Below, piece after piece: positions 48,530 through 61,559 of a DNA stretch of 64,000 bases (position 1 is its first letter; each line of letters opens with the position of its first letter). The position numbers and the translations under genes are program-made. The notes under the pieces are model-generated. The model was not told the DNA's origin, did no database searches, and was given only the letters and a program-made list of their open reading frames with translations. The stretch is taken from NCBI GenBank assembly GCA_037951165.1, contig JBBDHG010000051.1:9356001-9420000 (forward strand), read 5' to 3'. This stretch comes from Lophius americanus (lineage: Eukaryota > Chordata > Actinopteri > Lophiiformes > Lophiidae).

Positions 48530-48690
48530 TGAACATCCTCTAGAAATTCAGCATCAACTCTGCATATTCCACCATCCCCTCCTGATGATCTCATCTGGAG
48601 GTTGTACCATCCCTGAGGAGGAGGATTACTGCTGGTGTCAGTGCTGATGGGGGAAATTTCTCATGGCACAAAATGTTGCATCATCCTGCT
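48530..48690 (+). repeat. Dispersed repeat, copy related to 35125
   Basis: CATCTGGAGGTTGTACCATC then GAGGAGGATTACTGCTGG matches the left part of the repeat at 35125-35230. Confidence 0.6.
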
Positions 48691-48699
48691 GGAGCTTTT

Positions 48700-51600
48700 T
48701 TGTTTTTTTTGTCTTTGCTGTTTATATTAAGATATATATTATATTATATTTTTAATAAGCTGAGTTTTTGAATCTAGTACGTTCATCTGTTCATTGCACA
48801 CAGATATAAACTATTCAGGAACTTAAGCCTTTATATAATGTGTAGCTTGACTCTCCAGCACTAAATGCTGTTTTGCCAGCATGCTAGAGACCATTTTTAA
48901 CAATGCTAGGAAACCATGCTAACAAGCAGGCTTTCACTTTGATGCCACAACACAGTCAGACCCCCACCTTGCAGTCAGTGCAGAATGGAGCCGGTTGCAG
49001 ACTTGTGAAGACTGAGGGGGGGTTTCGGTGTGCAACTAGGTCAATCCTGTTGTAAGCCTGAATAAATCATGAAAAAAGGGTTCCATTATTGCACATAGAA
49101 ATTATTCCACATAGAAATAGAGTTTGGTTTCATCATAGCACAGAGAGTGAGATGGGCCTTTTGCAGAGCAAAAGCTGTCGTCATGGTACCAGTGGCATGA
49201 GGTGCAATGATGGGGTGTGTTGTTGGACCGCGCTACATGGGGTGGGGGTGCTGGCTTGATATTTCTGCCTATGCTATTTGAGAAACAAGAAGGGGGGGGG
49301 AATAGAGGGTGGGAGGTAGAAATGAAAATGGAATACAGAATGTTACAAATATTATGACAGTCGAACAAGAAATGAGGGAGGGGAAGTAGGAGCGACTGGA
49401 TACATCATGTATTCATAGGAGAGGTGAAGGGGTGAGTAGGAGGAAGTGAAACAAACACCGTCTCCCTCTGTATTCAGTCTGCAACCACCACTGGAAAACT
49501 ACCAGGACCCCGAGTTTCTGAGCCCCACTCTTCAGATCCTGAGCCCAGCCTGGCTCAAAACTGGGGTACATTCTGTCTGGCAGAATTCTTCAGTAGACAT
49601 AAGTAAGGCCAAACTAGGCACATCAACCAGTGATAATGATTGTGTGGGAGATTTTATTATGGTCCACATTGACTAATGACTGAAATTCATAATGTATGGA
49701 ACGACACGGTAAATTTCAAGTCAAAGTCTGGGATTAAATTGCATCAGATAATGAATGAAGACTCTGAGGCTTGTGTGTATGATACAGTGTAAACTTTTCA
49801 TGAACCCTTCAATGGCGACGATATAACCTATTATGAATCCTGCCATGATGAGGGCATGTCCTGTCATGAATCCTGTCATATATACTGTCAGGCCAAGCCA
49901 ATCACAGTCCTAGTAAATTGGGTCATGTTATTGCTTATATTAGGATAATCTATTTTAAATCTGTTCGGACCCTCATGGTGCTCTCTAGCCTTAATGGTCC
50001 AGATGGTCCAATTTCTTAATAAGTCAATAAAAAAGCTGTGATTAGATAGGCATTTTTGTCAGGTCACCCAAATAACTCCATTCACCAGAATTTACATTTT
50101 TCAACTTTTTTGTGGGAAGCCTATAAGCGTTGATTCTCCAAATTTCATACATACAGAAATAAGCAGGACTTAGACGTGGATGTAGAGTGAGTGTAATAAA
50201 ATTCTCTACAATGCAGTAAAATAATAAAATTAAGGCAGCAGTGTTCCAGTTACAGAGCCGATGACACCAAAACAAATCCTTTAACCTCAGATGTTCTGGG
50301 CTCGGCCCCAGACCCCACCCCCTCCTAGAACCAGACCTGTTCTTTACAAGATTGAACTTTACTCACCGGCACATTCAGATGCCCCCATTTACACAGACTC
50401 TTTAAGTCTGAAGCCCGAGACTGCAGTGGAGGTAGTAACAGAGATGGAATGGCTATTTATGTAAATTTGAGGTGTAAAAGCAGAATGGGGTAGTGACAGT
50501 TTGACCTTAAAATAAGTCAGTTGTGGTTGCCAGGTAATTGAAAAGAAGAGTAGAAAATCCGCTGAAAAAAGGTCTTCAACTTCGGGAGAGGTTTTGTCTG
50601 GGTGCTCCTTACCCTCTGAACAGAGGTTGAAACAGTCGCCATGTGTTTTGTCATGTTAATGAGTTTTCTAGAAAGTGTTGATATACAAATATTACATAAG
50701 AAACATAAGAAGCCACATGAGACTCCGGTTCCGTGCTGCACTACGTTACAGCTCTTTTAGTTGCAGAACGCTAGCTCACTTTTTAAATAGAATGGAGATG
50801 ATGTAAAGAGCTGGTGTTGTTGAGTAAGCAAGGCTCTGTCACGCTTTCGTTGGCTTAATGTGATATTTATAACCCGCATATTGAATTTAACTACTCCAAT
50901 TATTCATGAAGTAAGGCCTCTGGCTTCTCTAGTAGATACTGAGAGATTGTGCTCAGCTTCTTTCTCGGTTGCTCAGTGTCAAAAAACTGTTTAATATTTT
51001 CCGTAAAACTTCATGTACCCATCTTCCATGTACTGGAAGAGCAGAATCTACAGCAGATAAAGATTTCATTCATGTATTTGAATGCTGAAAATTATATTTT
51101 TCAGATGTGCAATTAACAGGGGCAACTTATTTAACTTTTTTCTATTTTTCTTTAATGAATTGTACCCATAGCAAAGGATACTGAGTATTTCATGCTGGTT
51201 AGTTTTGATAGTTATTCAAGAATATTTCACCAATGGGATCTAGCTTTTAACCTTTGAAGATGCATCAAGATTTCTTGATCTTAGCTCAAGTTTAACATTA
51301 TTATTTGTTATCTCACAGTGGTACATTTTCGGTCAGGCTACAAATTTAAATCGTCTGGATCCCCAGATCCCAAATATTACTTGGATCCAGATCAGACTTT
51401 GATGTTAGGTAGATATAATGATGACTTCATATTTGTACAATTATTGTCTGCAATATTCACAACGTTGGCTAACCCTAACCCTAAAAAATCTAAATGACGA
51501 TCCGGATCATCCCAATAAATTCTTGTAGGTGAATTCTTGGGTCGTACATCAACTAGACATTTTTTCTAAATCCAAACCCTGTAATTTCTGTTACATTCAG

Positions 51601-52140
51601 GAGGGTATTAAAAACTAAATCCGGTTTTTCTCTTCTGATGGCTGAATCCCATTTAGATGCTCCAAATCCAGCAGTCTGACCTACGTATGACTTCTCGAAG
51701 CCAATGGAATGCAGCCCACATCACTGTTATTACTTAAGTTTCTGCTTCTCCTGCTATCAGACTGTCAGCTGTGTCGTTTACTGAGCCTGTAATCTTGTGA
51801 TGGCATTATTTCATCCTGGATTAGTAGGCTTTTCCTCGCATGTCAGAATAAAAGCACATCTTTGATTCATACAATGGAAGACGGCTGAAGTCCATTTATG
51901 TTCTGTAACCTCTGGTTTTCCTGGAACGCGTTCAAAGAGAGGATCTATCTTTTATGTTTCTGTGATTATCTCTGCTGCCAAACAATCTTGTAAATTGAAT
52001 ATTCAAATGAAGCTGGCATCCAATGTGGTAATAAATACATAGTTTACCATGGAGATGGACTAAAATATGTTTTTCTTTTCTTGGCTTGATCTTTTTCAAC
52101 ATTGTCATCTTTCTGTTTCTATCAAAATGTAGATTAGAGA
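48700..52140. other. sesn1 intron 1, mostly unrecognised
   Basis: No supportable gene. Contains a G-run at 49292, tandem AATCCTGYCATGA words at 49836-49880 and an exon-like open segment at 49475-49563 that I did not accept. Confidence 0.4.
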
Positions 52141-52182
52141 TGATACATGTGGATAAAAAACCTTGATTTCATCTGCTGGTCT

Positions 52183-52350
52183 GACTATGTATCTATCTAT
52201 GTATCTATCTATGTATCTATCTATGTATCTATCTATGTATCTATCTATGTATCTATGTATCTATCTATGTATCTATCTATGTATCTATCTATGTATCTAT
52301 CTATGTATCTATCTATGTATCTATCTATGTATCTATCTATGTATCTATCT
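52183..52350. repeat. 12-bp tandem repeat (CTATCTATGTAT)n
   Basis: About 13 nearly perfect copies of a 12-bp unit, with one 4-bp slip near 52250. Flanking sequence to about 52545 and at 52830-52915 is a decayed CTTGCTATC-type extension of the same kind. Confidence 0.95.
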
Positions 52351-52554
52351 TGCTATCATTCTTGCCATGTCTCTTGCTATCCATTAGGTAATCTACCTCA
52401 CTGTCTTCTGATGTCACTAGTTTCTTTACTATCTTTCTTGCTAGCTATCAACAGTATATAGCTAGTTATCTCTCTTGCTATCCATCTTTCTTGCTGTCTA
52501 TCTTGGAATCTATCTTGTTTTACAAGCTTGCAAGCTATCCATATTGTGTGATAA

Positions 52555-52725
52555 TTAGTCGATTACAAAGTCTTTGGCGCTCACACTCTTTAGGGAGATG
52601 AGATCAGAGGGTCTCTGCCCGGAGTATCAGTGTGGAATATGCATCTGGATAGTGGTGGTGGTGGCTGATGACTCTGCTGGAAATGATTAGGCTGATGGAT
52701 CTGCGAGGACTAGGCAGGGATGGGG
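52555..52725 (+). repeat. Unnamed dispersed repeat, copy 1
   Basis: It shares with 60228-60395 the ordered words AAAGTCTTTGG, GCTCA-ACTCTT, CTGGATA-TGGTGGTGGTGGC, GATGGATCTG and GAGGRCTAG. The two copies have the same orientation, 7.7 kb apart. Confidence 0.7.
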
Positions 52726-53561
52726 AGGTTGATGCTGAGCAAGCCAGGAAAATAGATCGGTATGAGAAGTACGGTGGCCCACGTGTGCAGGACGATAGTC
52801 TTTCTGATCAAACTTTCGATAGATCTCGATTTCTTTCTTGTTATCCATCTTGCACATTGTCTTTCTCGCTATCTATTTTGCCCTCTACCTTTCTTGCTAC
52901 ATATCATTGTTAGATTTCCATCTCACGGTGTTGTTATCTACTGTTTACTGTATTGCTGTCTTTATAAATGAAATGAGACCGTTGCGTGGGGATATGAGTA
53001 TTTCATACTTTTTTGATTTAGATAATGGATTGTCATGCCTGTGACATTTTCTGTTGTTCGTCAGACTAATTGCTGCAAACATTGGGTCATGGTACGGCTC
53101 TGCTAAGACTGATATCATATGGGGATCACATGCTAATATGAACATTATTAGTCAAGGAAAGTGGGGGGGGGGGGCAGGAACTAGAATCAGGCGTCAGCAC
53201 AGCCTTATTGTAGTTATTTTAATGATACCTTTGCAGGATTACCTCTACTTATGCATTGGATGTGGACAGCGTGATGTTCTTATTTAGTCTTAATATTCTC
53301 TCATACAACACAAATTTACCATGTCTGGACGCTGTCACTCTCATCCTCTGACTTGCCAACTGTCCAGGTTTAATTTGATTGAATCCATAAATCATTCTAG
53401 GTTATTGTCCAGTAGATTCAGTATTTAAAAAAAAAAAAAAAAAATCAATACCCATCCACTTACTCTTTAATGCTCTGCCTTTCACTTGATGAAACTCAAT
53501 AGTCTCTGAGTGGTTTCATCATTCACATAGCATATTAAAGCTGCTGCAGTTCTCAGGACTG

Positions 53562-53578
53562 ACCACAGGGGGGCGCTC
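53562..53578 (+). promoter_or_regulatory. CTCF-like motif candidate
   Basis: CCACAGGGGGGCGCTCT resembles the CTCF core CCASYAGRKGGCRC. The same words also occur in fish repeats, so binding is uncertain. Confidence 0.25.
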
Positions 53579-54726
53579 TGTGTCCATCTCTAGCCTGTGT
53601 TTGCTCTTTTCAAATTGCTAGATGGGAACTTTCCGTACACTGGTTTGAATGCATGCAATGCTCTGCATGAATTCAACCTTTTTTTCCTTTTGCCCAGGTC
53701 ACTGGGCGTTCATCCACTGGGGGTGTGTGTGAGTGTGTGTTTTTCTTCTATGTGTTTATGTGTCTGCCTGTGAATGTGTGTGTGTGTTTACACCTCTTGA
53801 GAGATTTATAGCTTTGAGCATGCAGGATTTGGAGGCATGTGCGTATCAGGTCACAAAGCACGAATAGCCCAGTGGCTGCGGTCCAGACCTCAGTCTGAGG
53901 TAGCCCCTATTAGGATACAAACCACATGGGCCCAACACCGCCTTAACCATCCAGAGTACACAAACAAAATATCAGGGCTGCCAACATTGTGAAACCACTA
54001 AGGTTAAATCTTAAACCAGGTGAAAATCTAATAGTTTGCATTAATTTAACTTGGTTTGAGGAACCTACCGAACCTTTCTCCCTCTAGCCTCTAATGTGAG
54101 GATTGTCTGCTTTTCTCTGCAGTTTACCGCTAAAAACTGAGTTCCATGGATTTTTAGACCATCGAATAGACAGAATAAACAATTTGGAGAGGTAATTAGC
54201 CTTGTTTTGAAATCTTCTCATCCAAATGTTTCATTGATCTGTCCGTCCGTTACCCACCTCTTCTTAAAATACATTTTTACAGACTTGGTTTTTATCTGAT
54301 AACATTCTTTATGTTCTTATATTTTATTGTTTCATGGCTTTCTGTCCACTCGTAAGAGCTCATGCTAGTGCTTTTATTTTGTAATGTAGCGTTCTTTCAT
54401 TTTTGTCTTTTGATTTGCCTTCTCTTTTAGTCTATGGCTCTTACAGTGAGAAACACATTGACTCTCAAAATATGAATGGAAGTAAGTTTTTATCATTCAA
54501 CACTCTTGTTTCAGTCACCTCTCTACGTCTCTGACACCAAATATGACCGTTCGTCTTAAGAAATGCAGGAAATCTTGCTCTCAAATGACGATGAGTTCAA
54601 CCTGTGCGTCATCTTTTCTCTTTTATTCATTTAAATGAGTTCCAAACCGAACAGATGTTGCTGTAGCGACCTATTTATTTTGCTCTGCAACGCATCATTA
54701 CCGCCACCTGCTGTCAGCAGCACATC

Positions 54727-54965
54727 ATCCATGTGGGCTTTTTCCCTAATCGGAAGGTTGGAGGTTAACAGATTCGAGCCCCACCTAGTCTACATGTCAT
54801 ACGCTCCTTGAGCAAGACCCTGAAGCCAGTAGGCTCCCGGGTGCTTCAAAGGGGCGACCCACTGCTTCTTCAGGGATGGGTCAAATGTAGAGAAACAATT
54901 TCACTATGTTGTACTGTGTGTTATGACTGTAAGTCATAAATAAAGAATACGTTATTATTGCATTA
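54727..54965 (+). mobile_element. tRNA-derived SINE copy
   Basis: A B-box-like AGATTCGAGCCCC at 54769 is followed by CATACGCTCCTTGAGCAAGA, CTTCAGGGATGGGTCAAATG and AATTTCACTATGTTGTACTG. It ends in TGACTGTAAGTCATAAATAA and a TTATTA repeat. The B-box end and the tail are clear; the A-box end is degraded. Confidence 0.8.
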
Positions 54966-55369
54966 TTATTATAACTATTATTAGGACCAGGCAATGGTAA
55001 AAGAGAAAGGAAAAACACTTCCATGACAGAGCGATAATTGTTCCTGCACATCTTTCTTTTCTTTTCTTTTTGGAATGATTTAAAGAGCTTTCAAATATTT
55101 GAAAATCTTCCTACCCAGTTATTTGAACTTTGACAGATGGCTCCAGCCACGCGCCAATCCAAAGTAAATATAAACTTGACAGTGGCAATAAACCTTCTCC
55201 TCTGTATTTGTTTATTTGAGCTATAATTAGACAATTAAGTTTTTAATAATAATTCATCAGTAGTGCTGTAAAACTTATTACATAATCATCTGATTGCAAT
55301 TACTGGAGTTCATTATTATATGCCAGTAAAGTTGGGGTATTATGGAATTGTCATCATGTTTATATGATA

Positions 55370-55640
55370 TTTTACTCTAATAGTTAATTTTACTCACTAG
55401 GGGGAACCTTTTCATGAAAAACACTGTTTTTCAGACAAAACCTCCTAACCTTTCGTCCAGTTCGGTTCATATTTGTTTTCATTCAAAGAGATTTATCTTG
55501 TATATATATCATATTTTACTGTTATAGCTCTATTTTATTCACTAGGGAGAGATTTTATTTTATTTTTTTTACATACCGTTTTACGGACATAACTTCACAT
55601 TTAATTTGAGGAGTTCAATCAGGGGAATTGTTTTTACAAC
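55370..55640 (-). repeat. Dispersed repeat with two tandem units, copy B
   Basis: Read on the minus strand it shows GAACTCCTCAAATTAAATG, GTTATGTCCGTAAAACGG and CCCTAGTGAATAAAAT, then GAAAAACAGTGTTTTTC and CCCCCTAGTGAGTAAAAT, in the order of the copy at 1745-2030. Confidence 0.65.
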
Positions 55641-55999
55641 GTAGGAGATTTGGTTCTTTCGGGGATATACCTTTGCTGTTGGAGACGACAGCTCAAATCA
55701 GCTCCGGTCAAAGGTTTTTCTGTGGAAGAGCTGGCTAGCCGGTTCTGTTACTTTTCATTGAGCATCTTAGGAACATCATGGATCATTTAGTGTAAAATCC
55801 AAACAGCACAGTGCTGGGGATGCATTTTAGTTGGATGCCAGATAAGAAAGGAAATAACTTGAGTTGTCATGTTATGTTACGTGTGACATTGCCCATAAAT
55901 GTATTTTCTTCTTTTTCTTCATGAGGTGTATTTGTTTGGTTAAACTGTGGGTAAAAGTAACAGAAGGAGACAATTAAATCATTAAGCACAAAAATTAGT

Positions 56000-58600
56000 T
56001 TGACAATTAATACTGCTACAGTTTCACCATCATGACTATTCCTGGTTTGTTGTTTTGACTCCAGGCTACAGTTGCGGGTATTTTTCCAGTCTGTAACAAA
56101 TTTTTCTGATTCTTGCGACACCACATGAATTTACCCTGACATGCATCATTCTCTGCCAGTATATTTAGCTCCTCTGTGGGTTTTAACATCCTATCGTCTT
56201 GAAGGACAAACACTAAACATGCAGCACAAGCGCTCACAGGGGCTCGTTCACCTCTAGGCGTCCCATCCAATCTTTCAGAGACCCCACACTCTGAGACGTG
56301 AACCAAGCTGTGTCAGCGCCTGATGGATCGTTTCCCAACTGTAGGCATTGTGTGGTTCTGCTCATCCGGTGCTGTTGCTTCAACCTAGGCCCAGCCTGTT
56401 GTCTTAGGCCTGGCTGTGGTGTTGTTTCAGAGTGTGTTATATTGTTTCAGCTCCAGTATGGAGTGGTGGAGGGTATTGTGCCTTCCTTCGGGGGGTATTG
56501 TCCCGACCTGATGTATGTCTGCTTGTTTATGTGTCTGACCAGCTTGTCAGGACGGCGATAGCTTCATGCTATGGGGCCTCCTTGCTCCCAAAGTCGTTTA
56601 CCTTTGACCTCAGCTGACAGTCGGGCCGAAGTTTGAGTAGTGAGTGAGAGTCTGTGAGTGATTGACATGAATTGTGTGTAAAAGAAAAAAATTGCACGAG
56701 TGGGATTGCATGACAGTGTTTACTTATCGTAGGAAAACACACTCCCTCACACTCAGCAGTGTGTTTGCCCTAAATCTAGATGTGTACCTTCTTGTTGACA
56801 CTTCGAATGAAACGCACATATGTGTAGTGAATACTCAAAGTTTGCACTGCTCTAGGTCTCGTTCATATGATAACAGTTTTGTTTAAAACATAGGTTTTTT
56901 CTTTTTCATGTTTAAGTTCATGCAGCAAAGTTAGTAAAGTAATGATATCAGATCTGCTACTACCATTGAAAATGCTGTACTTGGTTTACGACTCCTACCA
57001 CTTGATGACTGGTTGGCTTGAAGACTGGCGTGTCTCCTTCTCTCTCATCCTCTCTCTCGCTCATCCTCTCGGAAAATAAATGATAAGTTTCAGCTTTTTT
57101 ATATTGTTGTTTTTTTCCAGCGGCCTTTGGATTTACTTGTTGGAACATGCTGCCATGGCTCATTTTTGACTTCTTCCTTTTATGATTGTTTTTCTTCTTC
57201 ATTTGTTTATTTGTGACGGTAGTTGCTCCTGCAGTAATTTCCTGTCTGAATGTGCGAACCATCCAATAAAACAATAAAAGCACTTCAAGCTAGGGTTTAG
57301 TTTGATCCCTACCAGGAACACCTCTTTGTGTCATACCTAAGTCTGGCTGTTATATCCAAGTCTTTTTCCCAGGAACGTTTCACAAATGCTTTTGGTCTGC
57401 ATGAAACTGGAAAGTCCGAACCAAAGGAGGTGCGTTTGAACCAACGATTTAACATCCTGCACATATGAAACGGGAATGTGGGGTTGAGGCTCAGACATCA
57501 TTTACCAGTGAACTGATCGTCCCTCCTCTCACCACAACACATATCATCCAAACCCATCAGTAACTTTTGAAATATCTTACCAACAAACCCACAAATATCA
57601 TGGGTGATCACATTAACTCCTCCCCCTCTCACTGGCAGGATCACCATTGCCAAAAACGGATCACGGCTCTTCTTTATTCTTCATTTGGATCTCCATTTAC
57701 ATTCTTTCTTGGGTCCATTAAAAAACGAGCAATATTAAAAATTATTTCAAATCTCTCATGCATCAATCGACCAAAATCGACCAGAGTTTATCACCTCTGT
57801 ACGGTAGAAAAACACTGTGTGAGAGTCGAAGCAGGATTAGCTCACAATCTATCTAGAATTGTGCCCATGGGGGATGATAAATTCATAACTGGGGGATGAA
57901 TACTACCGTTTTGTCACTCGGCCCACACTCACTCTCTCTGATATAGACCTTTCTGTCAGTGGTTAGCCCAAACGTGTTGGTGTGTGACTGGTGTGGTTAC
58001 ATTTGCTGTCTGTCTGGGTTGAGTTGGTGCCTTCACGTAGAGTTTGGAAGTTGTGAAACTTCCAAAAGACCTTTGGTGGATCGCATAGGGTCTCCAGAAA
58101 AACAGGAACTGTAATTCAGAGGGAATGAGCCCAATTAAAGCCCTATTGAAATAAACTACTGGGCTCAGAGGTCAACAACAAGTCCACTGTCCTGTATTAT
58201 GGAGGTCTATTTGGAGGCCCTGTAAACAATATATATGTATGTAGAAGTAGAGGTACATCAGGTAACAGTACAAGGCTGTGTAGGCTTAGTATGTGCTAGC
58301 ACTAAGTTTCTGCTAATGGAGATTAAAAGCAAGCATGAGTTTTGGTTTGAAAAGTCTAATCTCCTAGGCTAAAGGCCGCATTAGACAGAGATCTAAAGTG
58401 GTAGAAATACTTGGATACAATGCAATCCATTGTTTAAAGAACTAGAGTTTGGCAACGACGCTGAGGCGAAACAGCAAATAGGGAGAATGGAATGACAGCA
58501 AAGATATCTAGACTCTTGACAAAACAAAGCATTCTAAGACGGTGGTGGAAAACAAGGCCTCTCGTAGAAGGAAATATAGTGAAGAAAAGTCACAGCTAAC
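56000..58600. other. sesn1 intron 1, nothing recognised
   Basis: Several open frames of 60-110 codons occur on both strands. None has a known domain or flanking splice sites. Confidence 0.4.
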
Positions 58601-58762
58601 ATTGTGAGCACACTAGTGAGCTAGGGGCCAAGCTTTGGCTGAACTCTAGAGAGGACAGAGATATCTAGGTCATCGGGAGATCGATGGGGAAAGAGGCGAC
58701 TTTTCTGTCTGCTTCCTGAGTAGTCTTTGTTGGCAGGTTTCCTCTCCTTGTCCGCCTCTAGT

Positions 58763-58776
58763 GTTGCCATGGCAAC
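58763..58776. promoter_or_regulatory. Perfect RFX X-box palindrome
   Basis: GTTGCCATGGCAAC is an exact 14-bp palindrome and a full match to the RFX-factor X-box (GTTNCCATGGNAAC). It lies 19.4 kb into the probable sesn1 first intron. A regulatory role is inferred from the motif alone. Confidence 0.45.
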
Positions 58777-59639
58777 AACTCTGATGCCTTTGGGAAACCA
58801 TGGTGCAAAGGCTGGCACTGACCAACACGGAACGTACACAAACTTACGATTCAGGCAATTTTTCTCTTTTCACATCTTGGTACTAAAAAAATATCAGCTA
58901 AATTAGCAGAGAGAATGAGAGAATGAACCCATATCTGCTGCGTCCCCTCCATGATTACCCACATGACTTTATATGGACGGGAGTTCCCCTCAGGATATCA
59001 ATCAGCACCGAGCACTAGACCCACTCATTGGCCTGTCTGATGGTAGTGTCAGTGTTCACTTCTCATCATCTGACTTCAGGAAGAGAGGAACTCTATAAGG
59101 ACCCTTTGTCATGAAGTTTACACTGCGCAGGCTGTTATGTGATGTCAGGGGAGAAGGCAAACAAACGCTGGATGTGTCTTATGTAACACATTTTCAGTGT
59201 CCAGTCAGTGACAGAGGACTTGAGACTGAGGTGGCAATTTTACAAACAATCAGACCGAGATTTATTGAGCTCCGATTTTGAAGGTTCAGTTGAGTCAGCG
59301 GTTCATAATCAAAGTCTTCCCATTGTTTAAATTTGGTGTACTCTATCTAGCAGTTGACTCAGAAACATAGTTCTCCTTCTATGATGCTCTATTAGTCATT
59401 TTCTCTGGCGGTTTTGTGTGTTTGCTTGTCTTGGCTGAATACTGTGCTTGTTTTTCTTTGCCACAATGCCTCGCATTGAAACCGCGCCTGTCAGAAAGGC
59501 CAGATGATGTCTTTATGCATTGATGTGACAGTGTATTTTGACCCCTTCTGATTTATTTTACTTAGTGTGAATATCATACAAAACAATTTTCATCTTCAAA
59601 CTAAATGTAACATAAATAAACCTGAGTCAACAGAAACCT

Positions 59640-59865
59640 GGAACAAGAAAGTTCCAGGTTCAAATCCAGTAACATTGGTGAACTGATGACATTAAATTGT
59701 CCGTATGAGTGAATTTGAGTTTAAATGGTTGTTTTTCTCAATGGGTTGACCTGCAATGAACTGGGTGTACCCTGCCTCTGTCCTCAATGCCTGCTGGGAT
59801 AGGCCGGATAGGCCCCAGCCAACCTCGTGATCCTGAAGAGGACATGCAGTTACAATATTAAACAA
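59640..59865 (+). mobile_element. SINE-like repeat copy
   Basis: GTTCCAGGTTCAAATCCAGT (B-box like) is followed by GGTTGTTTTTCTCAATGGGT, CTGGGTGTACCCTGCCTCTG, GCTGGGATAGG and CGTGATCCTGAAGAGGA, the order of the fish repeat at 24598. Confidence 0.7.
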
Positions 59866-60227
59866 ACTTCAAACAACCATCAATAACTGCTGGACTTGAA
59901 ACAACCAGACCTGATCACTACCCAATTCAACCACAGCATCACTTCAATAGACCATCTTCCGAAGCAGGAAGTTGGTTCCTAGGTCTCACCAGTGGCAGAA
60001 ATTCCAGGAGGTTGATTGAAATCTGCCAGTCTGGTAAGAATTCCAAGAAGAAAAAAAGAAGCAAAAGCATGACAGTGCTTATCAGATGCAAAAAAAACTG
60101 TTGTGTTGATGGATTCGATTAGGGCACCCAATTACTAGAATTCCTAGTTACTACTAGTATTACAATCAGGGAGGGCTAGAAATGAAGAGGATGAATGATT
60201 TATTACAATAAATGATGTTTTATAATT

Positions 60228-60395
60228 CATTAGAAAGTCTTTGGTGCTCAGACTCTTCGCAGAGATTGAGATTGAAGGTTTCCATCCTGAGCAGCAGCAT
60301 GGAATACCCCCGCTTTGGACTCTGGATACTGGTGGTGGTGGCCGATGAGGCAGGGGAATGGTAAAGTTGATGGATCTGTGAGGGCTAGTTGGTGA
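60228..60395 (+). repeat. Unnamed dispersed repeat, copy 2
   Basis: Counterpart of 52555-52725 (see there). The sequence to the right does not match beyond about 170 bp. Confidence 0.7.
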
Positions 60396-61559
60396 ATGGA
60401 GGGAGATACTTTATAAAGACAGGAACTGACGGTGATAGGCTAACCATGCATGTTTGACAGTTATTGGATGATGAGGCTACCGAAACGGGTACAGCTGATA
60501 CCAATTGAGGCCCTAGCTTGTGAAGCAGGTAATTGGTAAAGACTGAGCATAAGAGGGTGATGATAGAGTGGTGAAAGGAGAAGAGATTACATATACAGGG
60601 ATGTATGACCTGATTTCTTTGTGTCTCATTTGAACAACATATTCCCAAGGAAACACAGTTAGTGAGACACGTTATGTACAAATGGAGAAAACAATAGTGA
60701 ACATTCCCAGAAGTGCCCTGACTATCCAAATTTCCTTTAAGAGCATGGTCGCTTCTCACTCAGGAAGTCACAGAAGGTCTAAAGAAAACATCCAGGGGAC
60801 TGCAGGCCTTTCTAACCCCAGTTAAGGTCAAAGTTCATGGTTCCACTATTCAAAATACACTGCGCAAAAATGGCACAAGGGAGAACGGCAAGGAGAAAGC
60901 TTCTGCTGATCCAGAAGAACATTAAGGCTGGTCTGAATCTTGTCACAACACATCTTAGCATCTCATCTCAGCGTTATTTAAGATTTTTTCATTTAAAAGG
61001 TTTTCGAAGATATAATTTACTGCAGTGATAATGTGTAATGAGTGAGATGTTTCTTACCGTATGGCTGCCATAATGTTTCCGGTTTAAAAATAGATGAGCC
61101 AAAACTAAGCCCCGCCCAAACTGCTGTATGTCACCCACCGGCTGGAGCGTTTATCTGTCCTGTTCAGTGCAGTGCAGTTCTCTGTAGTAGGTATTTTACG
61201 CCCGCTACAGAATTTAGATATGATATATTATTCTATATTGTTTTGCATAACTAACATCAGACTGTAGTTTGTCAGCCACCATTGATTGATGAACTGTGGC
61301 TGGAGCTTCTTCTGTTTTGCTCTTGAATGATGAGTTGACACTGCCCCTCCTATTAAAGGAGTTCCTCACCAAAGTATATTACAGCTGCATCAGGCTTCTG
61401 ATGTTGCTCTAGCGTCAGTCCCATTTACCAGAGGTACTAGCTCATTTGTATTCTATTGTTGTATGAAAGTGCTTGCATAGAGCCTCTATCTGCATTACTT
61501 CCACCTACTGGAGTAGTACTGCATTACTACCAGATGCCTTTAAATAATGGATAGTGTTT

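Noticed and set aside
49475..49563. Exon-like segment after CTCTGTATTCAG, coding LQPPLENYQDPEFLSP
   Set aside because: Open frame and acceptor present, but no homology and no partner exon. It is left as unassigned intron.
54431..54481. Exon-like segment with AG before and GTAAGT after, coding YGSYSEKHIDSQNMNG
   Set aside because: Splice sites are good and one frame is open, but 51 bp can arise by chance. It does not resemble sestrin and would need a phase that the sesn1 exon (phase 0) does not supply. RNA-seq would settle it.
57567..57899. 110-codon open frame on the + strand
   Set aside because: No domain, no splice sites and no promoter; consistent with chance in intron sequence.
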